The position numbers were made by a program, and so were the translations under genes. A DNA stretch of 64,000 nucleotides from Heterobilharzia americana (Eukaryota > Platyhelminthes > Trematoda > Strigeidida > Schistosomatidae), in contig OX104134.1 in the NCBI GenBank assembly GCA_944470555.2, positions 110,726,701 through 110,790,700 on the forward strand, in the 5' to 3' direction. Below are positions 1-9,389 of the stretch, one piece after another. Position 1 is the stretch's first letter; each line of letters starts with the position of its first letter. Under the pieces are notes generated by a model. It was given only the letters and a program-made list of their open reading frames with translations, was not told the DNA's origin and ran no database searches.

Positions 1-109
1 GGTTGATACATTCAGGACCATGTTTGAAAACTACCTGGTTTTCTTACGCTGCCCTCAAACTCCACTCAGATGTCTAATGATTATAGAATCATGAGTCTTA
101 GACACTATT
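1..109 (-). mobile_element. RTE-1 reverse transcriptase fragment
   Basis: The reverse complement reads like the RTE-1 fingers/palm segment that contains an 'IIIRRLSGAR'-like stretch followed by 'ENQAGFRPG'-like text, and it matches the plus-strand RTE-1 copy around 2640-2740. It is cut on the right by an (ATT)-tailed insertion near 110 and on the left by the window edge. It is decayed, with no open frame. Confidence 0.55.
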
Positions 110-460
110 ATTATAATTATTATTATCATTATCATTACTATAACACAAACAGGATACAGCAAGGGCACTGAAGAAGGAATACGCCACACAAAATAATACA
201 ACAACATTATGAAGACATAAAGCGAAAGGAAGTGGATGAAAGAAAAACACAAGAACAGAACGAGTAGAAGGGCAGTCCGGTAAGACATATTCAAAACAAA
301 ACACTCGTTACTTTTCAGCAGCAGAAAATAGAAGGAAGCTACAACATGACCACCCCTGGTTTCGATTCTGAACCATACCTGATGTGTCAAGCCACTGAGT
401 CGCGCGATTTCTCGAACCCCAACCAGGGTGTCGTGATGTACCAACAGATGCTAATCCGAT
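103..460 (-). mobile_element. ATT-tailed short retroelement, minus strand
   Basis: A minus-strand unit ends in an (ATT/AAT)-rich tail at 103-140, the kind of 3' tail used by RTE-clade elements and their non-autonomous partners. It carries one minus-strand open frame (444 to about 103, with 'VREIARLSGLTHQVWF' near its start) that then runs hydrophobic. The RTE-1 fragment at 1-109 stops exactly where the tail begins, so this looks like an insertion into it. I do not recognise a protein domain. It may be a non-autonomous RTE-like element or SINE. Confidence 0.4.
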
Positions 461-1047
461 ACTGAACGACAGCTGCTACCCAGATGTGGAGATCGGGCAT
501 GTGTATCCCGATGACCCAACAAGCTATGATGGTGGAACGCTTGCTCTCTCGAGGTCTTACCATACCAGAAAGATCTGTTGGTTAGTGGTTAGATAAAAAG
601 CAGTTACCCTTACCCTTAACACGTTCCTAAACAAAGAAATGATGTATTACGGTGGCTTAGATCAGTCACCAGTGGTTAGTAGTGATCCAGAACCACAGGA
701 CGTATGTCCGACTACATCTTTCAAAATACATGCTAATTGTCGTGGTATCAAAAAGGCCGTGTGTGACCGACGTCTACCAGATGTCCGCACACCAACCCTT
801 CTTTTTCAGATACCTCAAGAGAACCAAGCCTTCCATGGTGTGGGCAGTCGCGAAGTGTCGACCACTCTAACAATTCAGGCAGTGCTCAAGTTCACCTTTC
901 CCTTTCTTACCTCCTAATATTTCTTCACATCTCTCAGTTAAAAATCCTACATCATCTTTAATTTCTTCTAGCTCTCCAACTTTTGACAGAGATCTGAGCC
1001 CACAGAACAGTATCATTGGTCTCCTTTCGCCACACTCCAAATTACAC
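455..1047 (+). repeat. RTE-1-associated 5' region
   Basis: This stretch is repeated, diverged, at about 36270-36850, 39750-40300 and 54108-54560 on the plus strand and at about 39150-39340 and 49860-50170 on the minus strand. A shared landmark is the text around 'ccataccagaaag.tctgttgg' (about 560-585 here). In four places it lies just before RTE-1 endonuclease sequence, so it is probably the 5' untranslated part of that family or a repeat inserted there. No coding sequence is apparent. Confidence 0.45.
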
Positions 1048-3849
1048 ATGGAAACCTTCAATGTCCACACACTCCGTCAAACTGGCCAACAAGCTTCACA
1101 AGCCAAAAATCTAGCAACTTGGGTCATGGATGTGGGTTGTTTGGTTATCCACTTAACTTTTCACCGTCAATATGGTGAATCCGTGAAATTCACCCTTCGT
1201 GTTTTTAGAGATTCGATGGCCAGTTCACGCAGTTTTGCACGTGTAGGCATGGCACTAAACACCAGGGCAGAAAACTCACTACTAGACTGGACCCCAGTTG
1301 ACAGTCGCCTATGCGCTGTCCGGCACAGTGAGAACTAAAAAGAATAGTGAAACTCGCCGCTATCCTTTTGTAATCTCTCCTTATGTACTCACTGATTGCA
1401 GTTAGGATGAAGTGAAAGATGATGAGTTCTACCGAAAACTATCTAGCCTCCTTCTGAAAGTCAAACGTTCAGACATGGTCGTTGTTGCAGATGATCTAAA
1501 TGCACAAATGAGTAGGTTTTCAGGCAGAAAAGCACCTAGATGGCACCTTCGGAATCCCAGCTGAACGAACAGATAATGGTGATCGCCTACTACAACTGTG
1601 ATCAGATAACCGTTTACTTCTAGTTAGCACAAACTTTAGACATAAGAAAAGACACTGCCTGATGTGGCGTCCACCGAGCTCAACTCAGAGATGGACACAG
1701 ACAGACCACATTGCTATCGGTTATCGCTGGAGGGTAGGTGGAAGACTGGCGCTCCTTCTGGAGCACGTGTTTGGATAGGAATCACGCGTTGGTTTGAGCA
1801 AGTATATATCTGTATCTCAATGGACGTAAGAAAACTTTATCAACGAGACCATCACGAATGTAACTCGACAACGAGAACACTAGAGACGCTTTCAGTAAGA
1901 AACTGGCTAGGCAGTTGTCAGAACAAAACAGTATCGCTTATTCAGAGGAGGCTTGATGCCATCTTCACTCTACTTTAAAAATAGCGTTGAAGACCGTAGC
2001 CGACTCTCAAACAGTGGTTAAAAAGAGCCAGTGGATATTAGCAGCTTCTTTTGAACTAATGGATGCACGTGAACGCATCCCTGCAGGCTCTGAGTACAAT
2101 GAGGAGCAAACGCAACTCAAATGTAGACTGATAAAAAGTCTACGCAATGACTACGGACAGTGGTGGGTAGCGAAGGCTAAAGGGATAGAAAAGACAGCGG
2201 CGAAAGGTAACAGTAGACAATTATTTACACTATATAGGTAAGTTTTAGTATAATCCCGTGTTTAGAAAATCGAAAACAAGATTTTTCTAAACGTTTCGCT
2301 GTGTATGCCACAGCTTCTTCAGTGTTTTCTGCTGAATATGCCGCTATCCAGTCGGATCCTGAATGAAACATTGAGATTGTACCCCCACCCCAACAGTTGA
2401 AGCAAAAAAGCGGTAGGTACCTTGAAACGAGGAGGGGCAGACGGACTAGTTGATGAGGTATATAAAGACGATGGTCGAGGATTTTTAGTCAAGTTAACTA
2501 AAGCGTTGACTAGTGTATGCAAGTGAAATATGATCCCCTCTGACTGGTCTCAATCACTGATTACCCCAGCCTTCAAAAAGGTGAGAGGTCCGCTTGTGAT
2601 AACCATACACGAATCAGCCTGACGAACATATTGTCTAAGATTTTAGGTTCTATAATCATTAGACGCCTGAGCAGAGCTCGGGAACAGCAAGCCCGAGAAA
2701 ACCAGATAGGTTTCAGACCTGGCTGTGGGTGTATCGACCAAATATTCACACTCTGCCGGTTCTGGAATACATGCACACCAGGCGATAGCTGTATTCCTCG
2801 ACCAAAGAAGGCATTCGACTCCGTTGACCAAGAAGTCTTATGGCAATGTCTCTCATTGAAAGGGGTGCTGAGGAAGAACATTACCTTATTGAAGAGTCTT
2901 CATTTGAACACCTAATGGCGTGTTAGACCCTATGGTGAGGTGTCAAGTGAGCTGTATACGTCGTGGTGTCCGTCAAGAATGCCCACTCTCTCCATTCTTA
3001 TTCAATCTTATCAGAGACTGTCTTATGGATGTCTCTCACCTGACCACACAAAGATTGGTCTGATCACAGGAGAATCCTTGGTAGACCTAGAAAACGCAGA
3101 TGACATAGTCCTGTTAAGTGAAGACGTTGATAAGATGCAGATCCGCCTCTTGAACAATCTGAGTGGCAATTTAAGGGTGTTTGAGATGCGTTCCTCGTCA
3201 ACCAAATGCAAACTGTTACCCATGAACTGGTTTTCAAAGTCCCCCGGCTAACAATCCGGAGTGAAGTGGTTGAACGCGTTGAGCACTTCACTTACCTGAG
3301 AAGTCGGATCACCACTGAGGCTCAATGGCCGACGAAATCTCTGCACGGATACATGAGATTCGGTTGGCTTTTGCTAACTTACACCATCTGCGGCGCCGCC
3401 GAGATATCTGACTGCCTATTAGGGGCCAAGTGTACTGTGCTGCAGTCCGCTCTGCTTTACCGTATGGCTGTGAAACGGCCAATGTAGGTAGAAGACATGA
3501 GAATGCTTCAGGTGTTTGACCATCATTACCTTCGTAGCGTAGGGCGTGTTTCGTGGTGTCACTACACGAGTAACGCGAAAGTCAGGCGTAGTTTTAGGCA
3601 GGAGAGGTTAGACAGTTAATGCGGTTGTGAACTTTCATCGACCGAGATGGTGGTGACATGTCACGTATGCCTCGTCGCACTATGTTGACCGAAGTTAAGG
3701 TTGAAAAGAGTATGACATCGAAGCATGAAATCCTTGACTGTCCACAGGACAAGAGAAACCAGAGATTGCAGACCCCAGGTGATATGCCTGAGAACCGATG
3801 TCAGTGGAGCAATGTATATATATATATACATATATGGATGAAATTATCC
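1048..3849 (+). pseudogene. RTE-1A endonuclease-reverse transcriptase, decayed
   Basis: This is a decayed copy of an RTE-clade (SR2-like) polyprotein. Successive fragments in shifting frames follow the family order: apurinic-like endonuclease N-terminus (about 1048-1338, 'FNVHTLRQTGQQA'), endonuclease core (1408-1530, 'KDDEFYRKLSSLLLK', where the expected GDFNAQ box reads DDLNAQ), endonuclease C-terminus (about 1640-1735), linker (1987-2240), reverse transcriptase (about 2560-3250, with 'KKAFDSVDQEVLWQCLSLKG'), and C-terminal domain (3250-3780). The catalytic YADD/FADD box reads NADD near 3095. About 2240-2480 is unrelated or strongly diverged. Multiple stops and frame changes make it non-functional. 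Its 3' tail is split by RTE-2a and resumes at 7104. Confidence 0.8.
3811..3838. repeat. TA-rich microsatellite
   Basis: A short alternating TA tract with one CA interruption lies in the 3' untranslated part of RTE-1A, just before the RTE-2a insertion. Confidence 0.8.
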
Positions 3850-3865
3850 TCATCCTAATCGCTAT
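3850..3865. repeat. Target site duplication of RTE-2a, left copy
   Basis: The 16 bases TCATCCTAATCGCTAT are repeated exactly at 7104-7119, on either side of RTE-2a. Perfect flanking direct repeats are the signature of target-primed reverse transcription and fix the element ends at 3866 and 7103. Confidence 0.9.
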
Positions 3866-3894
3866 TATTACTATTATTATTATTATTATTATTA
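3866..3894. repeat. (ATT)n 3' tail of RTE-2a
   Basis: An almost pure ATT trinucleotide run starts directly after the left target site duplication and abuts the conserved 3' end of RTE-2. On the element strand it reads as AAT repeats. Confidence 0.9.
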
Positions 3895-4596
3895 GTCCCT
3901 TGGGTTCCTAGTGGAACATAGGGCTTCAGTAGCACGCCTCCAGTGACCTCTGTTCTCTGAGACCTTTTGAACCTGGTTCCACGACAGCCCAGAAGCTCTC
4001 ATTTCCTGCTCGCACGACCTCCTCCATGTCACCCTCGGACATCCAACTCGTCGCTTCCCATGGGGATTCCACTCGAGGGCCTGACGCGTGATGTCCTCCG
4101 TCGGCCTTCTCAGTGCATGGCCAATCCATCTCCACTTCTTCCTGCATATTTGTTGCGTGATAGGTTCTTGGTTGGTTCGTTCCCAGAGTTCCTTGTTGCT
4201 TATTTTTTCTGGCCATCTGATCTTCAGCAGCGAGCGTAAGCAGTTGTTGATGAATGTCTGTAGTTTATTGGAAATACCTTTCGTGACGCGCCAAGTCTCT
4301 GAGCCATACAAGAGCACTGACTTGACGTTGGTGTTGAAAATCCGTATCTTGTTCCGCATGCTGAGTGCAGAAGATCTCCACACTGGTTTCAGGCTAATGA
4401 ACGCCTGTCTTGCTTTTCCGATTCTGACTTTGACGTCCTCGTCCGTCCCGCCTGTACTTGAAACAGTGCTTCCTAGATAAGTGAAGGAGGTTACTTCCTT
4501 TAAGTTTCTCCCGTTGACGGTGATTGGAGTTTGTTGTTGTTGTTGTTGATGGTGGTGGTGCGGTATCTTCATCACTTCTGTCTTCTCTATATTCAC
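3892..4596 (-). pseudogene. RTE-2a C-terminal domain
   Basis: A 234-residue frame encodes the C-terminal part of the RTE polyprotein. It has the 'SFTYLGSTVSSTGGTDEDV' block, the 'LLYGSETW' block, 'RKKWRWIGHALRRP' and an Arg/Trp-rich end. It starts with a His/Gln repeat (4531-4559). It is out of frame with the reverse transcriptase because a 5-nt tandem duplication (ctgcc twice, 4614-4623) interrupts the reading frame; RTE-2b has only one copy of ctgcc there. So this is the tail of one broken protein and not a separate gene. Confidence 0.85.
4531..4559 (-). repeat. Trinucleotide run coding His/Gln
   Basis: TTG and GTG triplets on the plus strand code about four His and six Gln in the RTE-2a frame. 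The homologous site in RTE-2b (about 21238-21262) has a shorter Gln-rich run with a Leu interruption, so the run varies between copies. Confidence 0.75.
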
Positions 4597-7039
4597 CTGA
4601 AGTCCCGTCTTCGCTGCCCTGCCTCTTCTATCAACTTGTTAGTTTTTGCCTGCAGATCTTCAAGTTTATGTGACATTAGGCATAAGTAATCGGCGAAATC
4701 CAAGTCTTCTAGGTTCTTTTCCGTCGTCCAGTGTATCCCCCTCTTCTCGCTGCCTACTGTTTGCTGCATGATCCAGTCCACCACAATCAAGAATATCATG
4801 GGGGATAGTAGGCAACCTTGTTTCACTCCTGTCTTCACTTCAAAGGCATCACTGAGCTTCCCGTTGTGGATTACTTGGCATGTAGCATCTCCATATAGTT
4901 GTTGAATGAGGCGGATAAAGGTTTGCGGTACTCCGTAGTATTGAAGCAGTTTCCAAATTACTTCTCGGTCGACGCTGTCAAAGGCCTTCTCAAAGTCGAT
5001 GAAGTTGAGGTGGAGAGGTGATTGCCATTCTATGCTCTGTTCTATGATGATACGAAGCGTTGCAATTTGGTCTGCACATGATTTGTACTTCCTGAAGCCT
5101 GCCGGTTCCCGTCGTAGTTTTGAATCCAGTGCATCCCTTAGCCTCTCCAGGATGATGCGGCTTAATATTTTACTTGGGGTGGACAGGAGAGTGATTCCGC
5201 GCCAGTTCTTGCAAGCACTGAGGTCTCCCTTCTTCGGCAGTTTGACAAGGTAACCCTTCTTCCAATCGTCAGGTACCTTCTCTTCCTTCCACACCTTCTG
5301 CAATAGTGGTGTGAGCATGTCCGCTGTTGTCTCTGCATCTGTTTTCAGTGCTTCTGGCGGTATTCCATCTGGTCCTGCTGCTTTCCCGCATTTCAGTAGC
5401 TTTATGGCGTTCAGGACTTCCATTTTCGTTGGGAGATTAATGTTCACTTGTAATTCAGCGGCTGCAGGTGGTATTTCTGGACGAAGTGCAGGTGGTGGTC
5501 GATTCAAGAGCTTCTTGAAGTGGTCGGCCCATCGTTTCCTCTGTTTCTCTTCTTTTGTAATTAAATTTCCTTCTTCATCTTTTATTGGTTTCATCTGTGT
5601 TGGTCTCGCCCCTGATAGCAACCTGGTTATTTGATACAATGTCGTCAGGTCTCTCTTACCTGCAGCCTGTTCTGCTTCACTTGCCAGTGTTTCGTAGAAG
5701 TGTCTTTTGTCTTTGCGTACACTCTTCTTCACTTCTTTGTCCAGTGTTTTATACATTGTGCTCAGTTCCTCTTGTCGTTGAGCATCCTTGCACTGGTTTA
5801 TCTTCTGCTTCACCATCCTCCTCTCCTCTATCAGCTTCCAGGTATCCGTCGAGATCCATTCCTTGTCTTCTTTCTTCTTCCTTCCTAATACTGTTGTGCA
5901 GGTTTCTTTCCACATAGCTTTCAAAGACTTCCAGTGTTCTTCCACACAGGTTTCTTCACGGATGTCCCTCGATGTCTCCCATTTTGTCTTGATGGCTGAC
6001 GTGAAGATCTCCTTTGTAGTTTCATCCTTCAGTTTCCGAGTGTTGTACTTGGGTTGAGGTCTATCACCAGCTTCCTTGAAGGCTTTTAACTTGATTTGGA
6101 AGGTTCCTTGCACTAGATAGTGGTCTGAACCTACATCTGCTCCTCTTCTTGACCTTGTGTTAAGTAGACTGCGTCTCCATTTTCTTGAGATTGAGATAAA
6201 GTCGATTTGATTTTTAGTGTGTCCATCTGGTGAAATCCATGTCGCTTTGTGGATATCTTTGTGCCTGAACACACTGCCTCCAATCACCAAATCGTTGAAT
6301 GCGCAGAATTCTGCAAACAATTCTCCATTCTCATTCATTTCACCTAGTGCCTCTCGACCCATGGTTAGTTCTCTTCCCGTGTTGTCCCCTCCCAGTTTGG
6401 CATTCATGTCGCCCATCAGAATTTTGATATCGCCAACTGACGTCTTGTCCAGTGTTGATTGAAGTTGTCTGTAGAAATCCTCCTTTTTCTCTTCATCTGC
6501 ATTATTTGTAGGTGCATAACATTGTATGATTGTGACCTTTCTTCCTTTTGAGTTGAATCTTGCTGTCATGATCCTGGAGGAGATTGGTTCCCACTGCATG
6601 AGAGCCTTCGATGCTCTTGAGGACATCATGATAGCCACTCCCTCAGTGTGCTCGTGGTTGTTGTCTGGGTGACAATATCGGAGTAGATTATTGATTCTCC
6701 AGTTGACAGTTTGGAGAGTCCACTCCCATTCCATCTGCTTTCGCAAATCCCAAGCACTTCGATGTTATACCTTCTCATCTCCCTTGCAATCTGGGCTGCC
6801 TTACTGGGTTCAAACATGGTGCGGACATTCCATGTCCCCACGTTTACTTTCGCTTTCATCGAGAGAAGACACATCGGCCAATTGGCTTCCCGAAGGCTTT
6901 CACCAACTGGCGTCATTTCGCCTCTCCGATTCCAGCGGGGAATAAGTTTGTTTTCATTTTTTATATTTTGTTTGTGCTTTGAAGTTTCTTTAGCGGTTAG
7001 ATTTGTTTTACGGGGTAGGGTTGCTAGCCCTATGCCCAA
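4593..7039 (-). pseudogene. RTE-2a endonuclease-reverse transcriptase
   Basis: The N-terminal endonuclease frame ends at 6626 and the main 717-residue frame runs 6746-4593, overlapping it. Endonuclease landmarks are 'VGTWNVRTMFEPSKAAQIA', 'IQCYAPTNNADEEKKEDFY', 'ILMGDMNAKLGGDN', 'NQIDFISI' and 'GSDHYLV'. The reverse transcriptase shows 'GKAAGPDGIPPEALK', 'LPKKGDLSACKNWRGITLLS', 'AGFRKYKSCADQIATLR', 'NFIDFEKAFDSVDRE' and 'GVKQGCLLSPMIFLIVVDW'. The catalytic FADD box reads FADY (about 4693), losing the second aspartate that RTE-2b keeps. The endonuclease frame break near 6685 is shared with RTE-2b. The product would nick target DNA and reverse-transcribe the element RNA if intact; this copy should be dead. 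Confidence 0.9.
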
Positions 7040-7103
7040 CCTTCTCTCTTTACCCGGGCTTAGGACCGGCTAGTAACTAGTAAACTAGTTAACCAGGCGA
7101 GGT

Positions 7104-7119
7104 TCATCCTAATCGCTAT
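7104..7119. repeat. Target site duplication of RTE-2a, right copy
   Basis: Exact 16-bp repeat of 3850-3865, immediately after the RTE-2a 5' end. Confidence 0.9.
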
Positions 7120-7305
7120 ACTTAATCTTAACTTTACTAATTTTACTACTTTCTACTTCTACTTCCTTTGACCGATTTTTATTTCCTTCATCTTTATGTT
7201 ACTGCCTTGTTACCTGATGTGCTGATATGAGATGTGACAACTTAGACCGTTGTGCAGCCACTAATGCCTGGTTGGTGATGATATTACTAGCTGAAGTAGG
7301 CGTTG
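7120..7305 (+). mobile_element. RTE-1A 3' untranslated tail, continued
   Basis: After the right target site duplication the sequence resumes with the RTE-1 3' tail. It has a T/C-rich stretch followed by 'gatatgagatgtgacaactt' (about 7226), which matches the tails near 45660-45720, 51540-51580 and 37840-37870. This shows RTE-2a landed inside the tail of the RTE-1A copy. Confidence 0.65.
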
Positions 7306-7320
7306 GATACGAAGAAGTTA

Positions 7321-7680
7321 GAGAGGATCAGAATGAAACAGCATCGGTCTGTGAAGTCTCTGACTGTTGGTCTTAGCTCTTTAGAAGGAAGACGAACTTC
7401 CTGATTCCTGATAATAAACTGGTGGTTGGATTTTCAACGTTATATGGCTCAGAATCGATATCAGTGGGGGCAGATGTATCCAAATATCATCTCCAACTTG
7501 ATCGTCATGCCAGTTTACCGTCTTATTTCTTTGAGCTCATGGTTTTCTATCAGTTTTGATTGCCTTATTCTTTACCTTTGATCTGTGTACCTTTTCGCTT
7601 GTTTTCTTATTGTGTGGCAGATAGGACTCATGCTGTAATATGGACTGAGTGACGGTTGAATGGTACCTGTGTTACGAATG
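7321..7680 (+). mobile_element. RTE-1 3'-end fragment
   Basis: A second 3' piece of RTE-1 follows the first. The text 'ggctcagaatcgatatcagt' (7447) corresponds to the end of the RTE-1 coding region seen at 45530 and 3790. It is followed by another T-rich tail and a second 'gactgagtgacgg'-like end. No open frame survives. Confidence 0.55.
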
Positions 7681-7685
7681 CCTAG

Positions 7686-8183
7686 TCACTGTTTACCGAA
7701 ACGCGGAATGTTAGATGATTTAGGTTGTTTGAACATGTTAGAGGCTACCCGATTAAAATGTAGTATGAGTCTATGAAATTTTTGACTTTTGGTCATAGCC
7801 ATGGGGGGCCATTCAGACTTCACAGTTAGAATGCATATGACAGCTGAAATGGGTTGCTGAAAACCGGTGATGCGACTTAGACCACAGATGCATCCATACC
7901 TAGTACTCGCTATGATTGCATCGAATTTCGTTACTGTTTTACCCTTTTCCCGTTGTTTTGTGAGTCGCTGAAAATGATGAACTTTTCTACTTCTCTGTTT
8001 CATCACGGTACCTTCTGCTTTGACGTACTTTTGCGAGGTGTGGCAATTTGGACCGTGATGTCAAGTATATGAATTCTGACTAGTAACAACTTCTTAAGTC
8101 ATTAAGATTCGAGTACGTTTAGTGAATTTCGGTTGTAAAGGATATTCTTCACTCAAACTTCAAGGTTCATTCGCACACAGTCG

Positions 8184-8186
<3 letters not shown>
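7686..8186. other. No recognised feature
   Basis: A minus-strand frame of 106 codons (8006-7686) exists but has no recognisable motif and poor coding character. I see no gene here. Confidence 0.4.

Positions 8187-8237
<51 letters not shown>
8187..8237. repeat. (AT)n microsatellite
   Basis: Fifty-one bases of pure alternating AT. Confidence 0.97.
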
Positions 8238-8239
<2 letters not shown>

Positions 8240-8304
8240 ACCTTGCTAGGCTAACAGACAACGAGACAGTCTTACTTGAAGGGATTACTTACAATTCAAC
8301 GGAA

Positions 8305-8321
8305 TTATTATTATTATTATT
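8305..8321. repeat. (ATT)n tract
   Basis: A short ATT run lies between the two AT microsatellites. It could be the tail of a lost RTE-type insertion but nothing recognisable adjoins it. Confidence 0.7.
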
Positions 8322-8335
8322 ACTATTATACTACT

Positions 8336-8338
<3 letters not shown>

Positions 8339-8409
<71 letters not shown>
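8339..8409. repeat. (TA)n microsatellite
   Basis: About 70 bases of pure alternating TA. The Ile/Tyr-rich frame across it is an artefact of the repeat. Confidence 0.97.
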
Positions 8410-8412
<3 letters not shown>

Positions 8413-8489
8413 CAGTCTTACCACAAGCTCAGCGCTCTCCAGGATGAAAAAACATTAGCTGACGTGATTAGTTGCCTCTGAAGCGGGTG

Positions 8490-9010
8490 TCCGTCGTATA
8501 TTTAACTTATGACTTCGCGCGAGTGAGCTAAACCACTAGATTTTGCCTTTCCGATCGGTCAACACGACTTTTCCTTCAGAAAACCAAAGGCTCTATTACC
8601 TTATCTTAGTAACCACTCGGTTGTTCCTGCGTGGTATAGATGCATTTGTGAAACAATCCGCATTGGGGAGATAGTATCAAAGTCCCCTTCAGTTCGAATA
8701 TTGAATAAGTAAACCTGGAGACAACTCAGTCAACTTGTGAGGCATCACCTTTACGAACATCTTAGGTGAGAAGCATGCATCAAAGAGATGAACTGTTTCA
8801 CTCATCACTTAGTCCTAAGGCAAATGAACAGTTTGTACAGAATTCATGACTAGTGTGAACAGACGAAAACAATAACATAAACCTAAAATACATTCCAGTG
8901 TGTTACCATGGAAAAATAATTGTCGTCACATTACTATATGCAGGAAGTTACAAAGCAGAGATCACAGTGCATACTAAAGCAATAAGCATTACACTTACAC
9001 TATAGACCAT
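8490..9010 (+). pseudogene. Degenerate tandem copy of the 5' part of the SWIM/MULE-like gene
   Basis: This block aligns by eye, in order, with 9080-9600. Shared landmarks are 'ttcgcgcgagtgag' (8513 and 9090), 'gcatttgt.aa' (8641 and 9236), 'tcagttcgaat' against 'tgagttcgcat' (8690 and 9265), 'gaagcatgcat' (8771 and 9351), and a diverged version of the first exon (about 8815-8980 against 9390-9550). The frame is closed by stops. The repeat period is about 580 bp. It appears to be an old tandem duplication of the promoter/first-exon region. Confidence 0.5.
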
Positions 9011-9389
9011 AGTACCAAGGTTACCCGTTCTCCTTCAGGACTAAACTGTTTCGCGCGCGGCTTGAAGAGTGCCAGCGTAATTTCCTATTTCGCGCGAGTG
9101 AGATAAAGCGTTGATTGTTGTTTTCTGATTGATCAGTGAGATATAGCCCTTAAAAAGAAAAAGCGATATTTTCTAATTTTGGAAACATCGAGGCTTTGTT
9201 CTTGTGCTGAACAGAAGCGGTTTTTTTAATAATCGGCATTTGTAAAGCGACATTAAAATGTCCTTGAGTTCGCATGTTGGGCCAGAAAATTTGGTAGCTG
9301 AATTCAGACAACTTGTGGTAAACTGAAACCTAAAAACATGGCCAGACTGTGAAGCATGCATTAAACGATCTGAAAATGTAAGTTAGTCA

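Larger units (their letters stand above)
3866..7103 (-). mobile_element. RTE-2a, near full-length RTE-clade retrotransposon
   Basis: This 3.24 kb minus-strand element is bounded by a perfect 16-bp target site duplication. Its 3' end (low coordinates) is an (ATT)n tract at 3866-3894, the typical RTE tail. It encodes, from the right, an endonuclease N-terminus (about 6900-6690), the endonuclease core plus reverse transcriptase (6746-4593), and a C-terminal domain (4596-3892). A second copy, RTE-2b, lies at 20588-23847. It inserted in the 3' tail of the older RTE-1A copy. The intact family protein would be about 1 kb residues; this copy is interrupted by two frame breaks and a catalytic substitution. 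Confidence 0.92.

Noticed and set aside
3658..3858. 66-codon plus-strand frame starting 'MSRMPRRTMLTEVK'
   Set aside because: It is the C-terminal piece of the decayed RTE-1A copy and not a separate gene.
8276..8458. 60-codon plus-strand frame rich in Ile and Tyr
   Set aside because: It is a translation of the (ATT)n and (TA)n microsatellites.
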